NCBI GenBank assembly: GCA_037129695.1
Contig: JBAXUL010000058.1
Coordinates: 1 to 23,947 of the forward strand
Direction: 5' to 3'
Source: CAINVV01 sp037129695
GTDB lineage: Bacteria > Bacteroidota > Bacteroidia > Bacteroidales > Prolixibacteraceae
DNA: 23,947 bases
Position 1 is the stretch's first letter, and each line of letters begins with the position of its first letter. Shown in pieces: positions 1-8,538 of the stretch. Below the pieces are notes generated by a model that had not been told where the DNA came from, did no database searches, and was given only the letters and a program-made list of their open reading frames with translations. The translations under genes were made by a program, and so were the position numbers.

Positions 1-60
1 GGTTCGCAAAGAAAAAGAATGACATTTTCATCTGTTCTGTACTTAAGAGGTAAGAATCCT

Positions 61-2382
61 TTATTGTTTAAACATCTTATCCAGAAAAGCGACCATATAA
101 CCGATGGTTGGTTCAAACCACGGATGGAAAAGCCAAAAAGGATGGGGTGTATTTTCGATGGTATGTACTTCGGAGTAAATTCCATGCCGATTCAGGATAG
201 AAATCACACTGTCGCGTCCGGCATGAAACCGGGGCAATGCGCTGTTGATGAACAAAATTGGCGGAGAATTCTTTCCGGCATAAACAATCGGAGAGGCTTC
301 GATCCATTTTTCAGGTGCCTGCTTAAAAGTTGCTCCAAACCAGTAGGCTCCAGCCGACAGTTTCAGGGGATCTTCATCCTTTCCGCTCTCATTAGGGTCC
401 CTGAAATCCAGTACCCCGTCGATGTCAATGATGGCCTGAATTTTGGCGGAAACCTTCGGGCTTGCAACATCCCCGTCAAATTTACTGACGTCCCCTGTCA
501 TGCCGACAAGTGCTGCCAGTTGCCCACCGGCAGAAGTTCCTGAAATCGCAAAACGATTTGGATCAATGCTGAATTGTGTTGACCGCGAACGGAGAAACCG
601 GATAGCGGCTTTGATGTCATATACGGCGGCCGGATAGATAGCTTCCGGCGAAAGCCTGTGTTCAACGGTGGCCGTGACATAACCATGGCTGGCTACTTGT
701 TGTGCCAGCTGATTTTCCATGGTTCTGTTGCCGGATCTCCAGCCACCTCCGTGAATCAACAGCAAAACCGGATATTGTCCTGCCTTCTTTGGACGAAATA
801 GATCCAGATGAAGATCGCGCTTCCCGTAAGGTGAAACAGGTATAGTCTTGTAGGTAACACCATAATTGACGGTCAATGACTCAGGCAGTTTTTCATCCAC
901 AATCTTGGCCTGCGGGAAATCCCTGGCTATTTTAATCCAGGCCAGATAAGGTGTAAAGGTTGTGTCGCGCGGGATTGGCAGCAGAGTGGATGAAGAGGTG
1001 TATTTGATCAGTACCAGCACCCAGTCATTTCCATCCCTTTTATCACCGGGCGGATCAAATTCAAATTTCTCGCCTTTTTTGATTTGGCCGGCGTTCTTAA
1101 ATATCCCGTTCTTCGGCGAATACCAATTGACATTGTATTGGTTTCCTAGCAATAGTTCCGGTTTCAAAACAATGTTTCTTCCGTTCCAGGTATGAACCAG
1201 CAAATAATCTTTCCCCATGAGCGCCGACAAATGGTCGTACCGTTCACCCTGATTCGCCAGCACAGCCTCATCAGGCACCAGCTCTTCAAAATGGTATTGA
1301 AGCATCAGATTTTTCAGGTAGATCAATTGTCCGGCACCGGGTGCATTGATGGCCTCATCCCACGATTCTTTCGCGCCGTAGCCACCCGTCTTCTTTCCCT
1401 TTTTATACATCTGCATCACCGAATTATTTCCATACGTGAAGCCACACGCACCAGCGAATACCGACCAGTAAGCATACCGGCGCAGATCGCTGTCTGTCCA
1501 GCGTGGTTGCAGTGTATCGTGCAGTCCATGAGGAATACCTTCGTAGGAAGGCTCGCCGTCGAGGACGGGCTTAACAGGAGTTCTGACATAGTCAGACCGT
1601 ACATATCGCCAGCTATCCTCCCCGTATCGCAGATCCTTTGGCGATGTATCCTGCTCATAGCTGCGGTGGCCCGATTGAAACATGTTCAAATCGAGCCATT
1701 TCTCGTTGTGGAACCACAGGGAAGATTGGGTTCTGCCAAAAGGATGAAAGGTAATGAGATGGCCTGGATCCTCCTTTTTGAGCGTCTTACCGATGGTATT
1801 CCATATCCGGGTGGAATCATCTCCCCTGACATCGCCACCGTTTAACCAGATAATATTGGAATGATCGCGGCATCGTTTTGCTAAAAATCCGGCATATATT
1901 TCCGCTTGTTTGTTACTGACATTTCCCGCCCTCACATTTGATCCCCAGACTGGAACGAGGGCCAGGTAGATTCCCTTTTGAGCCGCCAAATCAGCTACAT
2001 AGTCGAAATTTTCCCAGTAGCCGCCATGAGAATCGGCACCAATCGCTTTGGGATCAGCCAATTTAGGAGTCGCAGGATTCCTGCGGCACAATGCGGAATC
2101 GCCATTTGCATCTACCATTGAAAGTGAATGTACCAAGCTGACTTGCAACACATTGAATCCTTTCACCCTCCGGTCTTCAAGATATTTTTCCGTCTCCGCT
2201 CTGTTCAATTTGCCAAGCAACAGCCAACCGGTATCGCCCAACCAAAAGAATGGTTTTCCATCGGCGGTCAGAAAACGACCATTGGATGAAACTGCAAGTC
2301 TCGGAGCATTATTTTTTTGTGCGGTGGCCGTAATTGCAAGGCTGAGAAGTAAACCAATGAACACCAAACAAAGATTCTTCAT
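61..2382 (-). CDS. GH140-like apiosidase fused to an alpha/beta-hydrolase esterase
   Basis: This 773-aa exported protein has two catalytic modules. Residues 1-22 are a Sec signal peptide ending in TATAQ. Residues about 28-460 match the apiosidase-like TIM barrel (DUF4038/GH140) with its C-terminal collagen-binding-like sandwich. The likely acid/base is D184 in NGGDVRGD and the nucleophile E277 in DGEPSYEG, close to the spacing known for the founding GH140 apiosidase, which removes apiose from galacturonic acid in RG-II. Residues about 495-773 are an alpha/beta hydrolase of the BD-FAE/acetyl-esterase type: oxyanion loop HGGGW 544-548, nucleophile S617 in GTSAGG, and H747 in TPHPFW. The acid may be D724 in PRFHAGRD. 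No lipobox is seen, so a periplasmic location is inferred. It is the last gene of the locus in the window. The start has no close in-frame rival. GH140 family assignment is strong; the ester removed (acetyl or methyl) is unknown. Confidence 0.92.
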   Translation of the reverse strand: MKNLCLVFIGLLLSLAITATAQKNNAPRLAVSSNGRFLTADGKPFFWLGDTGWLLLGKLNRAETEKYLEDRRVKGFNVLQVSLVHSLSMVDANGDSALCRRNPATPKLADPKAIGADSHGGYWENFDYVADLAAQKGIYLALVPVWGSNVRAGNVSNKQAEIYAGFLAKRCRDHSNIIWLNGGDVRGDDSTRIWNTIGKTLKKEDPGHLITFHPFGRTQSSLWFHNEKWLDLNMFQSGHRSYEQDTSPKDLRYGEDSWRYVRSDYVRTPVKPVLDGEPSYEGIPHGLHDTLQPRWTDSDLRRYAYWSVFAGACGFTYGNNSVMQMYKKGKKTGGYGAKESWDEAINAPGAGQLIYLKNLMLQYHFEELVPDEAVLANQGERYDHLSALMGKDYLLVHTWNGRNIVLKPELLLGNQYNVNWYSPKNGIFKNAGQIKKGEKFEFDPPGDKRDGNDWVLVLIKYTSSSTLLPIPRDTTFTPYLAWIKIARDFPQAKIVDEKLPESLTVNYGVTYKTIPVSPYGKRDLHLDLFRPKKAGQYPVLLLIHGGGWRSGNRTMENQLAQQVASHGYVTATVEHRLSPEAIYPAAVYDIKAAIRFLRSRSTQFSIDPNRFAISGTSAGGQLAALVGMTGDVSKFDGDVASPKVSAKIQAIIDIDGVLDFRDPNESGKDEDPLKLSAGAYWFGATFKQAPEKWIEASPIVYAGKNSPPILFINSALPRFHAGRDSVISILNRHGIYSEVHTIENTPHPFWLFHPWFEPTIGYMVAFLDKMFKQ

Positions 2383-2505
2383 TCCGTTTTCTATTTAAAG
2401 ATCAATAAATGGCTGTTGATTAAATATATTTTCCTGTTCCCTTTGTGAAGTATTTGAAATCTTTTAACACAAAATTGAGAAAGTGTGCACCAAAGGACGC
2501 GAAGG

Positions 2506-3711
2506 TTATTTTTCCAGGACATTTTTGTCGGGGGCCCACTTTTTCTGCCATTCAGGATATTTGTCAAGGGCCTCTTTGGGAGCATAAGTGTACCACCCGT
2601 AACCGCTGCGCCGCTCCCGACCTACCTCAGCCAGAGAGTATAGCATCTTGCTGTTTCGATCGCTGAAGAGTGGTCTTTCCGTTTCGAGTTCGTAGAATCG
2701 GGTCCAAATAGGCGGTGCCATCGAATCGATTACTACAATCCTGTCTGTCGTATTGGTGCGCCATTGCGACTCCTCGGGAGGTGCCTGAATGGATTTAACC
2801 CTGGTATTGTAAATCTTTGATTCGCTGAACCATTTGATCGCACTTTGAACCGACTGGACAATTCTTGCATTGGGATGGTCAAACCTCATTAGGAACAGAA
2901 CGATTGAAACACTCTCTCCGTTGCAGATGCTTGGCATCTCATATGCCCTGGCCCATGCCGGTTGAAGGGTAACCTCATCATGCTGCTGACACCAGGCAGT
3001 CAATCTTCCCTTGCTCACAATCTGGGTTTTCAGAATACATTCCAGTCCTTTGTCGAAGGCTGATTTAATCTGTTTTCTGAGCTTTCTGTCAAGAAAAGAA
3101 AACATCGGATTGTTGTCATTGACTTTCCCCAGGGTTTCCATTACTCCCAGAAACGCGCCGTCGTTGTACGTGATATGCCGGCTGTAATTGTTCTCTTCAA
3201 GCGGAAAATATTGTGGCCAGCCGCCATTGGGATATTGGGCCTTCAGCATAAACTGAATACCTTTCAGCGTGGCGAGTTTGTATTTCTCGATGGCGGTCTG
3301 GGTATAGACCTGTGCCAGATACTCGATGTGTGTGTAGGTAGTCTGGTTGTCGAAGGTGGTGTGAACCATCTCCTTCGTTTTTACCAGACTGTCGATTTGT
3401 TGCGGGGTCAGGATGGCCTGCATGTCGTAATTTTTCGGCCAGCCACCGTTGTCTCGCTGGTATAGCAGCATGTTGTCCGCAATCTTTATGATATCCGATT
3501 CGGGATACTTCGGTTGATTGGCTACAGGATTCACGATATTGCCCTTATCGCGGATACCGTACCAGTGGTTTCGGCTGTCTGAAAACTCACGCAGATCGAT
3601 GGGCTTGTAGGTTTTTACCGCCGGCTGATCCTGCGCATAAAGGCTCCCAGCCAAAATAACCAGAAATAGAAGCGCCTGCACCGGCTTCAAAATGATGTTC
3701 GTTTTATGCAT
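2506..3711 (-). CDS. PL10 pectate lyase
   Basis: The 401-aa product is a secreted polysaccharide lyase family 10 enzyme, which cleaves polygalacturonate by beta-elimination and leaves an unsaturated uronic acid for enzymes such as the GH105 in this locus. A signal peptide spans residues 1-27 (cut after LYAQ). The (alpha/alpha) toroid carries the PL10 signatures: GGWPKNYD at 89-96, FDNQTTYTHIEYLA at 120-133, YPNGGWPQYFPL at 160-171, TYNDGAF at 181-187, QQHDE at 242-246 and ARAYEMPS at 254-261. R255 is a reasonable candidate for the catalytic arginine base reported for PL10. Length fits a single catalytic domain with no binding module. It starts 21 bp after the GH43 stop, and 123 bp of non-coding DNA follow it before the GH140 fusion. 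No lipobox, so probably periplasmic. Confidence 0.93.
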   Translation of the reverse strand: MHKTNIILKPVQALLFLVILAGSLYAQDQPAVKTYKPIDLREFSDSRNHWYGIRDKGNIVNPVANQPKYPESDIIKIADNMLLYQRDNGGWPKNYDMQAILTPQQIDSLVKTKEMVHTTFDNQTTYTHIEYLAQVYTQTAIEKYKLATLKGIQFMLKAQYPNGGWPQYFPLEENNYSRHITYNDGAFLGVMETLGKVNDNNPMFSFLDRKLRKQIKSAFDKGLECILKTQIVSKGRLTAWCQQHDEVTLQPAWARAYEMPSICNGESVSIVLFLMRFDHPNARIVQSVQSAIKWFSESKIYNTRVKSIQAPPEESQWRTNTTDRIVVIDSMAPPIWTRFYELETERPLFSDRNSKMLYSLAEVGRERRSGYGWYTYAPKEALDKYPEWQKKWAPDKNVLEK

Positions 3712-3732
3712 TTTAGTAGTTGAGTATATGGT

Positions 3733-5277
3733 TTACAATACTTTGTAGATGAAATTCTCAAATTTAACTTTTCCCTTTCCGAAAGCAAACAATCCGGCCC
3801 GAAGGCTCAGGAACTGCCCGAAAACATTGTGGTTGTATCCGGTAATGTCGAGGCTTCGTTCCACCCTGTTCCAATCCTTCCCATTCTGACTAAAATAGAA
3901 ACTAACCTCGTTGTTGTCGTTCAGGATTCTGAGGTAGCCATGGTTTCCCAGGAGATTCTTTTCCCTGATTTTGGCATTCTTTTGGATGTATACGCCAAAC
4001 TGATTTTTGTCGACCATGATGCGCACGTTGGCCAGCTCGTTGTAATAAAGACACAGTCCTGCCGTCACATCGTCCCCCAAAGTATATTCTACCTGGATTT
4101 CGTAGCTGTGATGGGCGGCATTGACCAGCAAAGGAGAGCTGTCGTCGAAAGAGCTGCCTTCGGCGGAAAGCTCCATTCCGTTATGTTTAAGCTCTACCCT
4201 ACCGGGAAGATACCGTTTGAAAAACTGCCATTGCAAACCCAGTTTGTCGCCGGAAAAATCATCTGACCAGGCCTGCTCTTTGACAGATGTTGTACCTGCA
4301 GGGAATTGTAGCAAATCGCTGCTGGTAGTTTTTTCGGGAATTTTGAACCACCCGTCTTTGGTCCATTCGACAGGCAGCATCAGCGTTTGGCGACCCAGGG
4401 TATGAAAGCCCTTTTCGTAGCTGTGAAAAAGAATCCAGGTTTTCCCCTTTGTATCATCGACCAGCGTTCCGTGTCCCTGGCTCCACCATCTCTCCTCGCG
4501 GCTTGCCGTGTGCACGATCGGGTTGTAGGGTGAGTTCTCCCAGGGTCCGAACGGAGACTTTGCCCTGGCGGATACCACCATGTGGGAAGTTGCCGGACCG
4601 CCGGTTCCGCCTTCGGCAACTGTCAGGTAAAAATAGTCACCTCTGACTGTTGACTTTGGCGATTCCAAACAGAAACATTCGGTGCTCCAACTCCTAGGGA
4701 ATTGCCAGCCTTCGTACACATTTTTTGGCTCACCAACGGTGGAAAGTCCATCATCGGCAAGTTGAACAACCGATCCGTGAGAAAGGTAAAGGTAACGGGT
4801 CCCATCGGCTCCAACCACGTGGCCGGGATCGATAAAACCGTGAAGTTTCAGATCCACCGGCTCGCTCCACGGTCCTTCCGGTGATTTGGCCGTCACAACC
4901 CAGTTGGTCTTCCCGGCAGGAAAATAGATGTAGTAAACATCCTTGATTTTTACCAGGTCAGGGGCCCAGACTGAGCCCACGTTGATATTCAGTGCATGAC
5001 CGATCCGTTCCCAATGGATCAGGTCGGTCGAGTGCAGGATCAGCAAACCCGGATAGTAATCGAAGGAGGAGTTGGTCAGGTAATAATCTTTCCCCACGCG
5101 TAAAACGGATGGATCGGGATAATCACCGCCCAATACCGGATTGTGAAATCCATTTTTGGTGGCTGCGACAGATTTGCCTGCAGCAGGGTTGAGCAACAGA
5201 CCCAACAGTCCCGCACCAATCAAAAATACTATACCTAATGCTCGTTTCACTTTTTTATAATTAAGTTGAAATACCAA
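3733..5277 (-). CDS. GH43 glycoside hydrolase with C-terminal beta-sandwich
   Basis: This 514-aa protein is a five-bladed-propeller GH43 enzyme, an inverting family dominated by alpha-L-arabinofuranosidases and beta-xylosidases. An uncleaved-looking basic start (KKVKR) and a hydrophobic stretch at 14-30 form the signal peptide. The propeller covers about 43-325. Candidate catalytic residues are D55 (base, in DYPDPS), D150 (pKa modulator, in GFIDPGH) and E205 (acid, in CLESPK); E200 is a nearby alternative. Residues about 335-514 form a concanavalin-like sandwich of the GH43_C2 type, which usually helps shape the active site. The gene sits 12 bp after the large beta-helix gene and 21 bp before PL10, so it is almost certainly cotranscribed. 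In a pectin locus, removal of arabinose or xylose side groups is the natural role, but the subfamily and the sugar cannot be read from the sequence. Confidence 0.92.
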   Translation of the reverse strand: MVFQLNYKKVKRALGIVFLIGAGLLGLLLNPAAGKSVAATKNGFHNPVLGGDYPDPSVLRVGKDYYLTNSSFDYYPGLLILHSTDLIHWERIGHALNINVGSVWAPDLVKIKDVYYIYFPAGKTNWVVTAKSPEGPWSEPVDLKLHGFIDPGHVVGADGTRYLYLSHGSVVQLADDGLSTVGEPKNVYEGWQFPRSWSTECFCLESPKSTVRGDYFYLTVAEGGTGGPATSHMVVSARAKSPFGPWENSPYNPIVHTASREERWWSQGHGTLVDDTKGKTWILFHSYEKGFHTLGRQTLMLPVEWTKDGWFKIPEKTTSSDLLQFPAGTTSVKEQAWSDDFSGDKLGLQWQFFKRYLPGRVELKHNGMELSAEGSSFDDSSPLLVNAAHHSYEIQVEYTLGDDVTAGLCLYYNELANVRIMVDKNQFGVYIQKNAKIREKNLLGNHGYLRILNDNNEVSFYFSQNGKDWNRVERSLDITGYNHNVFGQFLSLRAGLFAFGKGKVKFENFIYKVL

Positions 5278-5289
5278 TTGTCAGACCCT

Positions 5290-8200
5290 TTATTTTTTGG
5301 CTAACCAAGCCACAGCTGCACCCTTGAAAGGCGCTTCCAAACTGGAAATTTTGCCTCCAGACACTCGCACAGCAGTCTTTGTTATCTCTCCATTAGCGGG
5401 GTTAACCCAATTTAGCAGGTAACTGCTTTTATCCCCGGTAAGATCCACACTTATTTTTCCGGACTCACCAAACAAGATGTATCCGACTCCGGCTTTACCC
5501 AACGCATACTGTTTTGTCTGCGGGTTTTTCATGTCCAGACATCCCATTTCTGAAGCATCCCGAAAGAACTGCTCCTCCTTGATCACTGGCAGCGAGGCAA
5601 ATGATCCGCCCCCCATGAAGACAGCCCAGTCGGCCAGTTTGGCGCCTCTGCGGGAATAGGTGATTGCCTTACCGGGATATTTTTGATGAAACTCGTTCAC
5701 GGCTCTGTAAATCTGATCAAATGAAGTTTCGCCCGGTTCTTCCAGCCGCAAATATTGTCTTTCCGTGAGGCTTACTCCACCTACCGGTGAATAAAGGGAA
5801 CCATCGCTGCGGTATTGCCACTGGATCACATCGATCGCATCCACTATAGCTGATCTTTTCGGATCCGAAAGGATGGCATCCTGCACCTCTTTGGTACCAG
5901 GCAGCATGACCATCACATGTTTGTGATTCTCCTGTTCCCAGGAGGCAATCACGTCCAGCCAAAATTCCACAAAATGAACCGGACCGGTATATTCCATCCC
6001 AAGGTGGTGGATAATGTTGCTGTTGTCCTTGAAATTATCAAGGCTTTTGCGGATATAGTTCCGATGGAACTCTTTTCTTACCACGTTGGTAGTATCGTAA
6101 AATTCAACCGCCATAAACACACGCTTGTCGCCAGAATAAGGCGTATTTTCGGCAAATCCGAGGTTGTTGATGTTGTTGGCAGTGCGCCAGGGATAATCGG
6201 CCCAATGGGCACCTTCCTCGATGATGTTGTGCTGCAGGTAGTGTTCCTCCATAAACAGGAGACCTTTCTGATCGGCCAGATCGGCAAATTTTTTCAGTCG
6301 CAGCCAGTACCAGCTGTTCCATTTGGTCAGGTCGTATTTACTCAGGCGGTCGTAGGCCTCTCCCTGGCCACTTCTGCTAAATGGCTGTTCATAAAAGGGA
6401 GCCCAAACCTCCGCGTTGGCACGCCGCGTTCTGGCATGATCGTCGCGCCGCCGTTCGTACCAGAGTGCCGGGAAATTTTGCATTACCACCACCCGATCCC
6501 GAACCATATCGCTGGTAAGGGTATCAAGGTCATCTGTCAATCCACGGCCAATTCTGCCCGGAACAAAACGAACAAGGTTGGCAGCCGGCTTCACCAGTTC
6601 AGAGGGCCGCGTGGTGCCACGCCACAAGGAAGTGCGGCTCTTCCGGCCGGTAACCACCTGGTTGCCTTTGACTATCCATCCGTTTTTCAGGGAGAATGCC
6701 GGACCTTTAAGGTAAACCTTACCAGGAAGTTTGTACCCCGTTTCTTCCAGCGTTTTGGCGGCAGAAAGATCCGACTTGATCGGATATTGCGCGATCATCC
6801 GGTCGATCCAGCCATCCATGATCAGGTCCGGAGTTTTGGAACGCCTGCTCATGGCAGCAGCCATCTCTACGGTGGGCGCAATAGTTTCAGGGGACTCATA
6901 GACCAGTATCTTATCCTCTTCGGGTGATTTTTTGCCTGTTCTGGCTTCCAACTGCGCATAAAAAATACTCTCCGGCTTGACAAAGGTATGCTGCAGTTCG
7001 TGGTGACCATCACCATAACCCTGCGCCCAACTGGCATAGGCCCAGTTTTGTGCCATCGGCGGAGCTGGCAGACGGATCTGGGCAGCCCTGCATTGCCAGC
7101 AGAGTGAATTGGCCGCACTCCAGCCGCCACCCTGTCCATCCACATCCAGATAGGCCAGACTGATGATGCCCCCATCGATGGTCATCTTGTCAAACAATAT
7201 GCCGGTAGACCATCCACCAATGGCTCCGCTGAAATCGATGGGCATGTAGGAGAAACATTGGACGAAGGCATTCGGACCCGGAGTCGTAAATCCAACGGAG
7301 AAAGCGTGGTAGCCATATTCGGCGTAGCAACGCTGAAAAAGCACCTGCTGTCCCAGTGTCTGAAAGGAGTAACGGCGGTAATTGCCCATCTCCCCCACCG
7401 GCGACAAGGATTTGCAATCTTCCACCGTGATCCGGGAAGCCGTTTCCCAAACCGCCACTGCCGAACTGACAAAATGCTCGGCCACGATTCTTCTGACCCA
7501 CGAGTCGCTCACGTTGTCCAAGGTGATGGCCATCCATCGGTGGTTTTCATCTTTTTCGTTGGTGACATCAAACGTTGAAGTCATACGCAGATTTTCCACT
7601 CCGGTATTACTGATACGTCCATTCCAGGAGTATTTTGAGACAGAACCGCAGCCATACTGAGGATCCAGTGAGTTGGTAAGCGGCACATCCAACGTGATGG
7701 ATTCAGGTGTAGTTGCCACGACTGTCCGGTCCCAGTTCTGGTCGAAGTCGCCCGGTGTCCACATCGTCAGGGTATAATCCACATAGGTTCCAATCTTGTC
7801 TGCGCCGATCTTTTCCAGCCAGTTCTGCGGTGAGGGACGATTGACCAAGATCTTGTCTCCGACTTTGAATGAATGACCGTTTTTAAATGTTAATATCGTG
7901 GTATTTACAGGGAAATAAAGATCTGCCAAATGAACAGAGGGCTCCTTTTTTCGATTGTTAATGCCTGTGATCCGTATCAGCGTCTCCCTGTCGTTACCGG
8001 CAGCGATCAGCAGCGTGCCATCTTGCTGGCAACCGCTTCCGCGGAGGACAACGCCTGAGGCACGGATGGTTAATGCGCCTGAAATGGTAAAATTACCATT
8101 CCCCAAAAGTACAGTACCCCTGAAACCATCCTGGTTCAGCGGCAGCGAGGAGACATAGTTGATGGCTGCCTGGATCCGGTCGGTGGCGTCTCCCGCCATC

Positions 8201-8436
8201 GCATGAACAATCACCTTTACCGCCACATCCGGAATGGGAGCTTCGGAGGCTTTGTATCCGCAATAAGAAAAATCCGGAACCCTGTCGCCCTTCGCATCTA
8301 TTTTGAAAATTAATTTCCCCTCATCCGTGATGTGAATGGGTGAGGCAGGCGTGGTCTTAAAATGGGCGAAAGAAATTTCCGGTCCATTCAAAATCACCAA
8401 AAACAATGCAACCGACAACCAGTATTTTATCTTCAT
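5290..8436 (-). CDS. Large two-module protein: beta-helix (pectate-lyase fold) plus GH140-like TIM barrel, function unknown
   Basis: I place the start at 8436, giving 1048 aa, because it opens a clear signal peptide (MKIKYWLSVALFL..ISFA, residues 1-24) with AAGGA about 10 bases upstream. A longer frame from 8523 would add a charged, non-signal leader (KRKTKNKDKDK) and looks spurious. Residues about 75-480 look like a right-handed beta-helix: a DATDRIQAAINYVSS entry as in pectate-lyase-superfamily proteins, then repeated short strands with NVSDSWVRRI and NAFVQCFSY. Residues about 640-975 resemble a TIM barrel. Read by eye it aligns with the GH140 protein of this locus: FADLADQKGL (718-727) with VADLAAQKGI, DNSNIIHHLGMEYTG (804-818) with DHSNIIWLNGGDVRG. 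This places E814 at the acid/base position, but no Glu is obvious at the nucleophile position near 924-930. A terminal sandwich (WVNPANGE) again resembles GH140. It may be a DUF6298-type protein. Activity is not known. Confidence 0.88.
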   Translation of the reverse strand: MKIKYWLSVALFLVILNGPEISFAHFKTTPASPIHITDEGKLIFKIDAKGDRVPDFSYCGYKASEAPIPDVAVKVIVHAMAGDATDRIQAAINYVSSLPLNQDGFRGTVLLGNGNFTISGALTIRASGVVLRGSGCQQDGTLLIAAGNDRETLIRITGINNRKKEPSVHLADLYFPVNTTILTFKNGHSFKVGDKILVNRPSPQNWLEKIGADKIGTYVDYTLTMWTPGDFDQNWDRTVVATTPESITLDVPLTNSLDPQYGCGSVSKYSWNGRISNTGVENLRMTSTFDVTNEKDENHRWMAITLDNVSDSWVRRIVAEHFVSSAVAVWETASRITVEDCKSLSPVGEMGNYRRYSFQTLGQQVLFQRCYAEYGYHAFSVGFTTPGPNAFVQCFSYMPIDFSGAIGGWSTGILFDKMTIDGGIISLAYLDVDGQGGGWSAANSLCWQCRAAQIRLPAPPMAQNWAYASWAQGYGDGHHELQHTFVKPESIFYAQLEARTGKKSPEEDKILVYESPETIAPTVEMAAAMSRRSKTPDLIMDGWIDRMIAQYPIKSDLSAAKTLEETGYKLPGKVYLKGPAFSLKNGWIVKGNQVVTGRKSRTSLWRGTTRPSELVKPAANLVRFVPGRIGRGLTDDLDTLTSDMVRDRVVVMQNFPALWYERRRDDHARTRRANAEVWAPFYEQPFSRSGQGEAYDRLSKYDLTKWNSWYWLRLKKFADLADQKGLLFMEEHYLQHNIIEEGAHWADYPWRTANNINNLGFAENTPYSGDKRVFMAVEFYDTTNVVRKEFHRNYIRKSLDNFKDNSNIIHHLGMEYTGPVHFVEFWLDVIASWEQENHKHVMVMLPGTKEVQDAILSDPKRSAIVDAIDVIQWQYRSDGSLYSPVGGVSLTERQYLRLEEPGETSFDQIYRAVNEFHQKYPGKAITYSRRGAKLADWAVFMGGGSFASLPVIKEEQFFRDASEMGCLDMKNPQTKQYALGKAGVGYILFGESGKISVDLTGDKSSYLLNWVNPANGEITKTAVRVSGGKISSLEAPFKGAAVAWLAKK

Positions 8437-8538
8437 CTTGTCTTTATCCTTATTTTTTGTTTTTCTCTTTGCGATACCCGGCGAACTTTGCGCGACAATT
8501 AATCTATCTAGCAAAGGCCGCAATGTTACACAATAGGT

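Noticed and set aside
1..60. Downstream end of the operon
   Set aside because: No gene, stem or clear terminator can be read in 60 bases; the locus may continue outside.
1192..1845. 217-codon open frame on the plus strand
   Set aside because: It is antisense to the GH140-esterase gene, whose catalytic motifs are intact, and resembles no family.
5917..6927. 336-codon open frame on the plus strand
   Set aside because: It lies wholly antisense to the large beta-helix/GH140-like gene, has no recognisable domain or RBS, and its composition is what the complementary coding strand would give.
8437..8523. N-terminal extension of the large beta-helix protein from an ATG at 8523
   Set aside because: It would bury the signal peptide 30 residues in, it reads a charged low-complexity leader through a repeat-like intergenic stretch, and an RBS-like AAGGA precedes the ATG at 8436.
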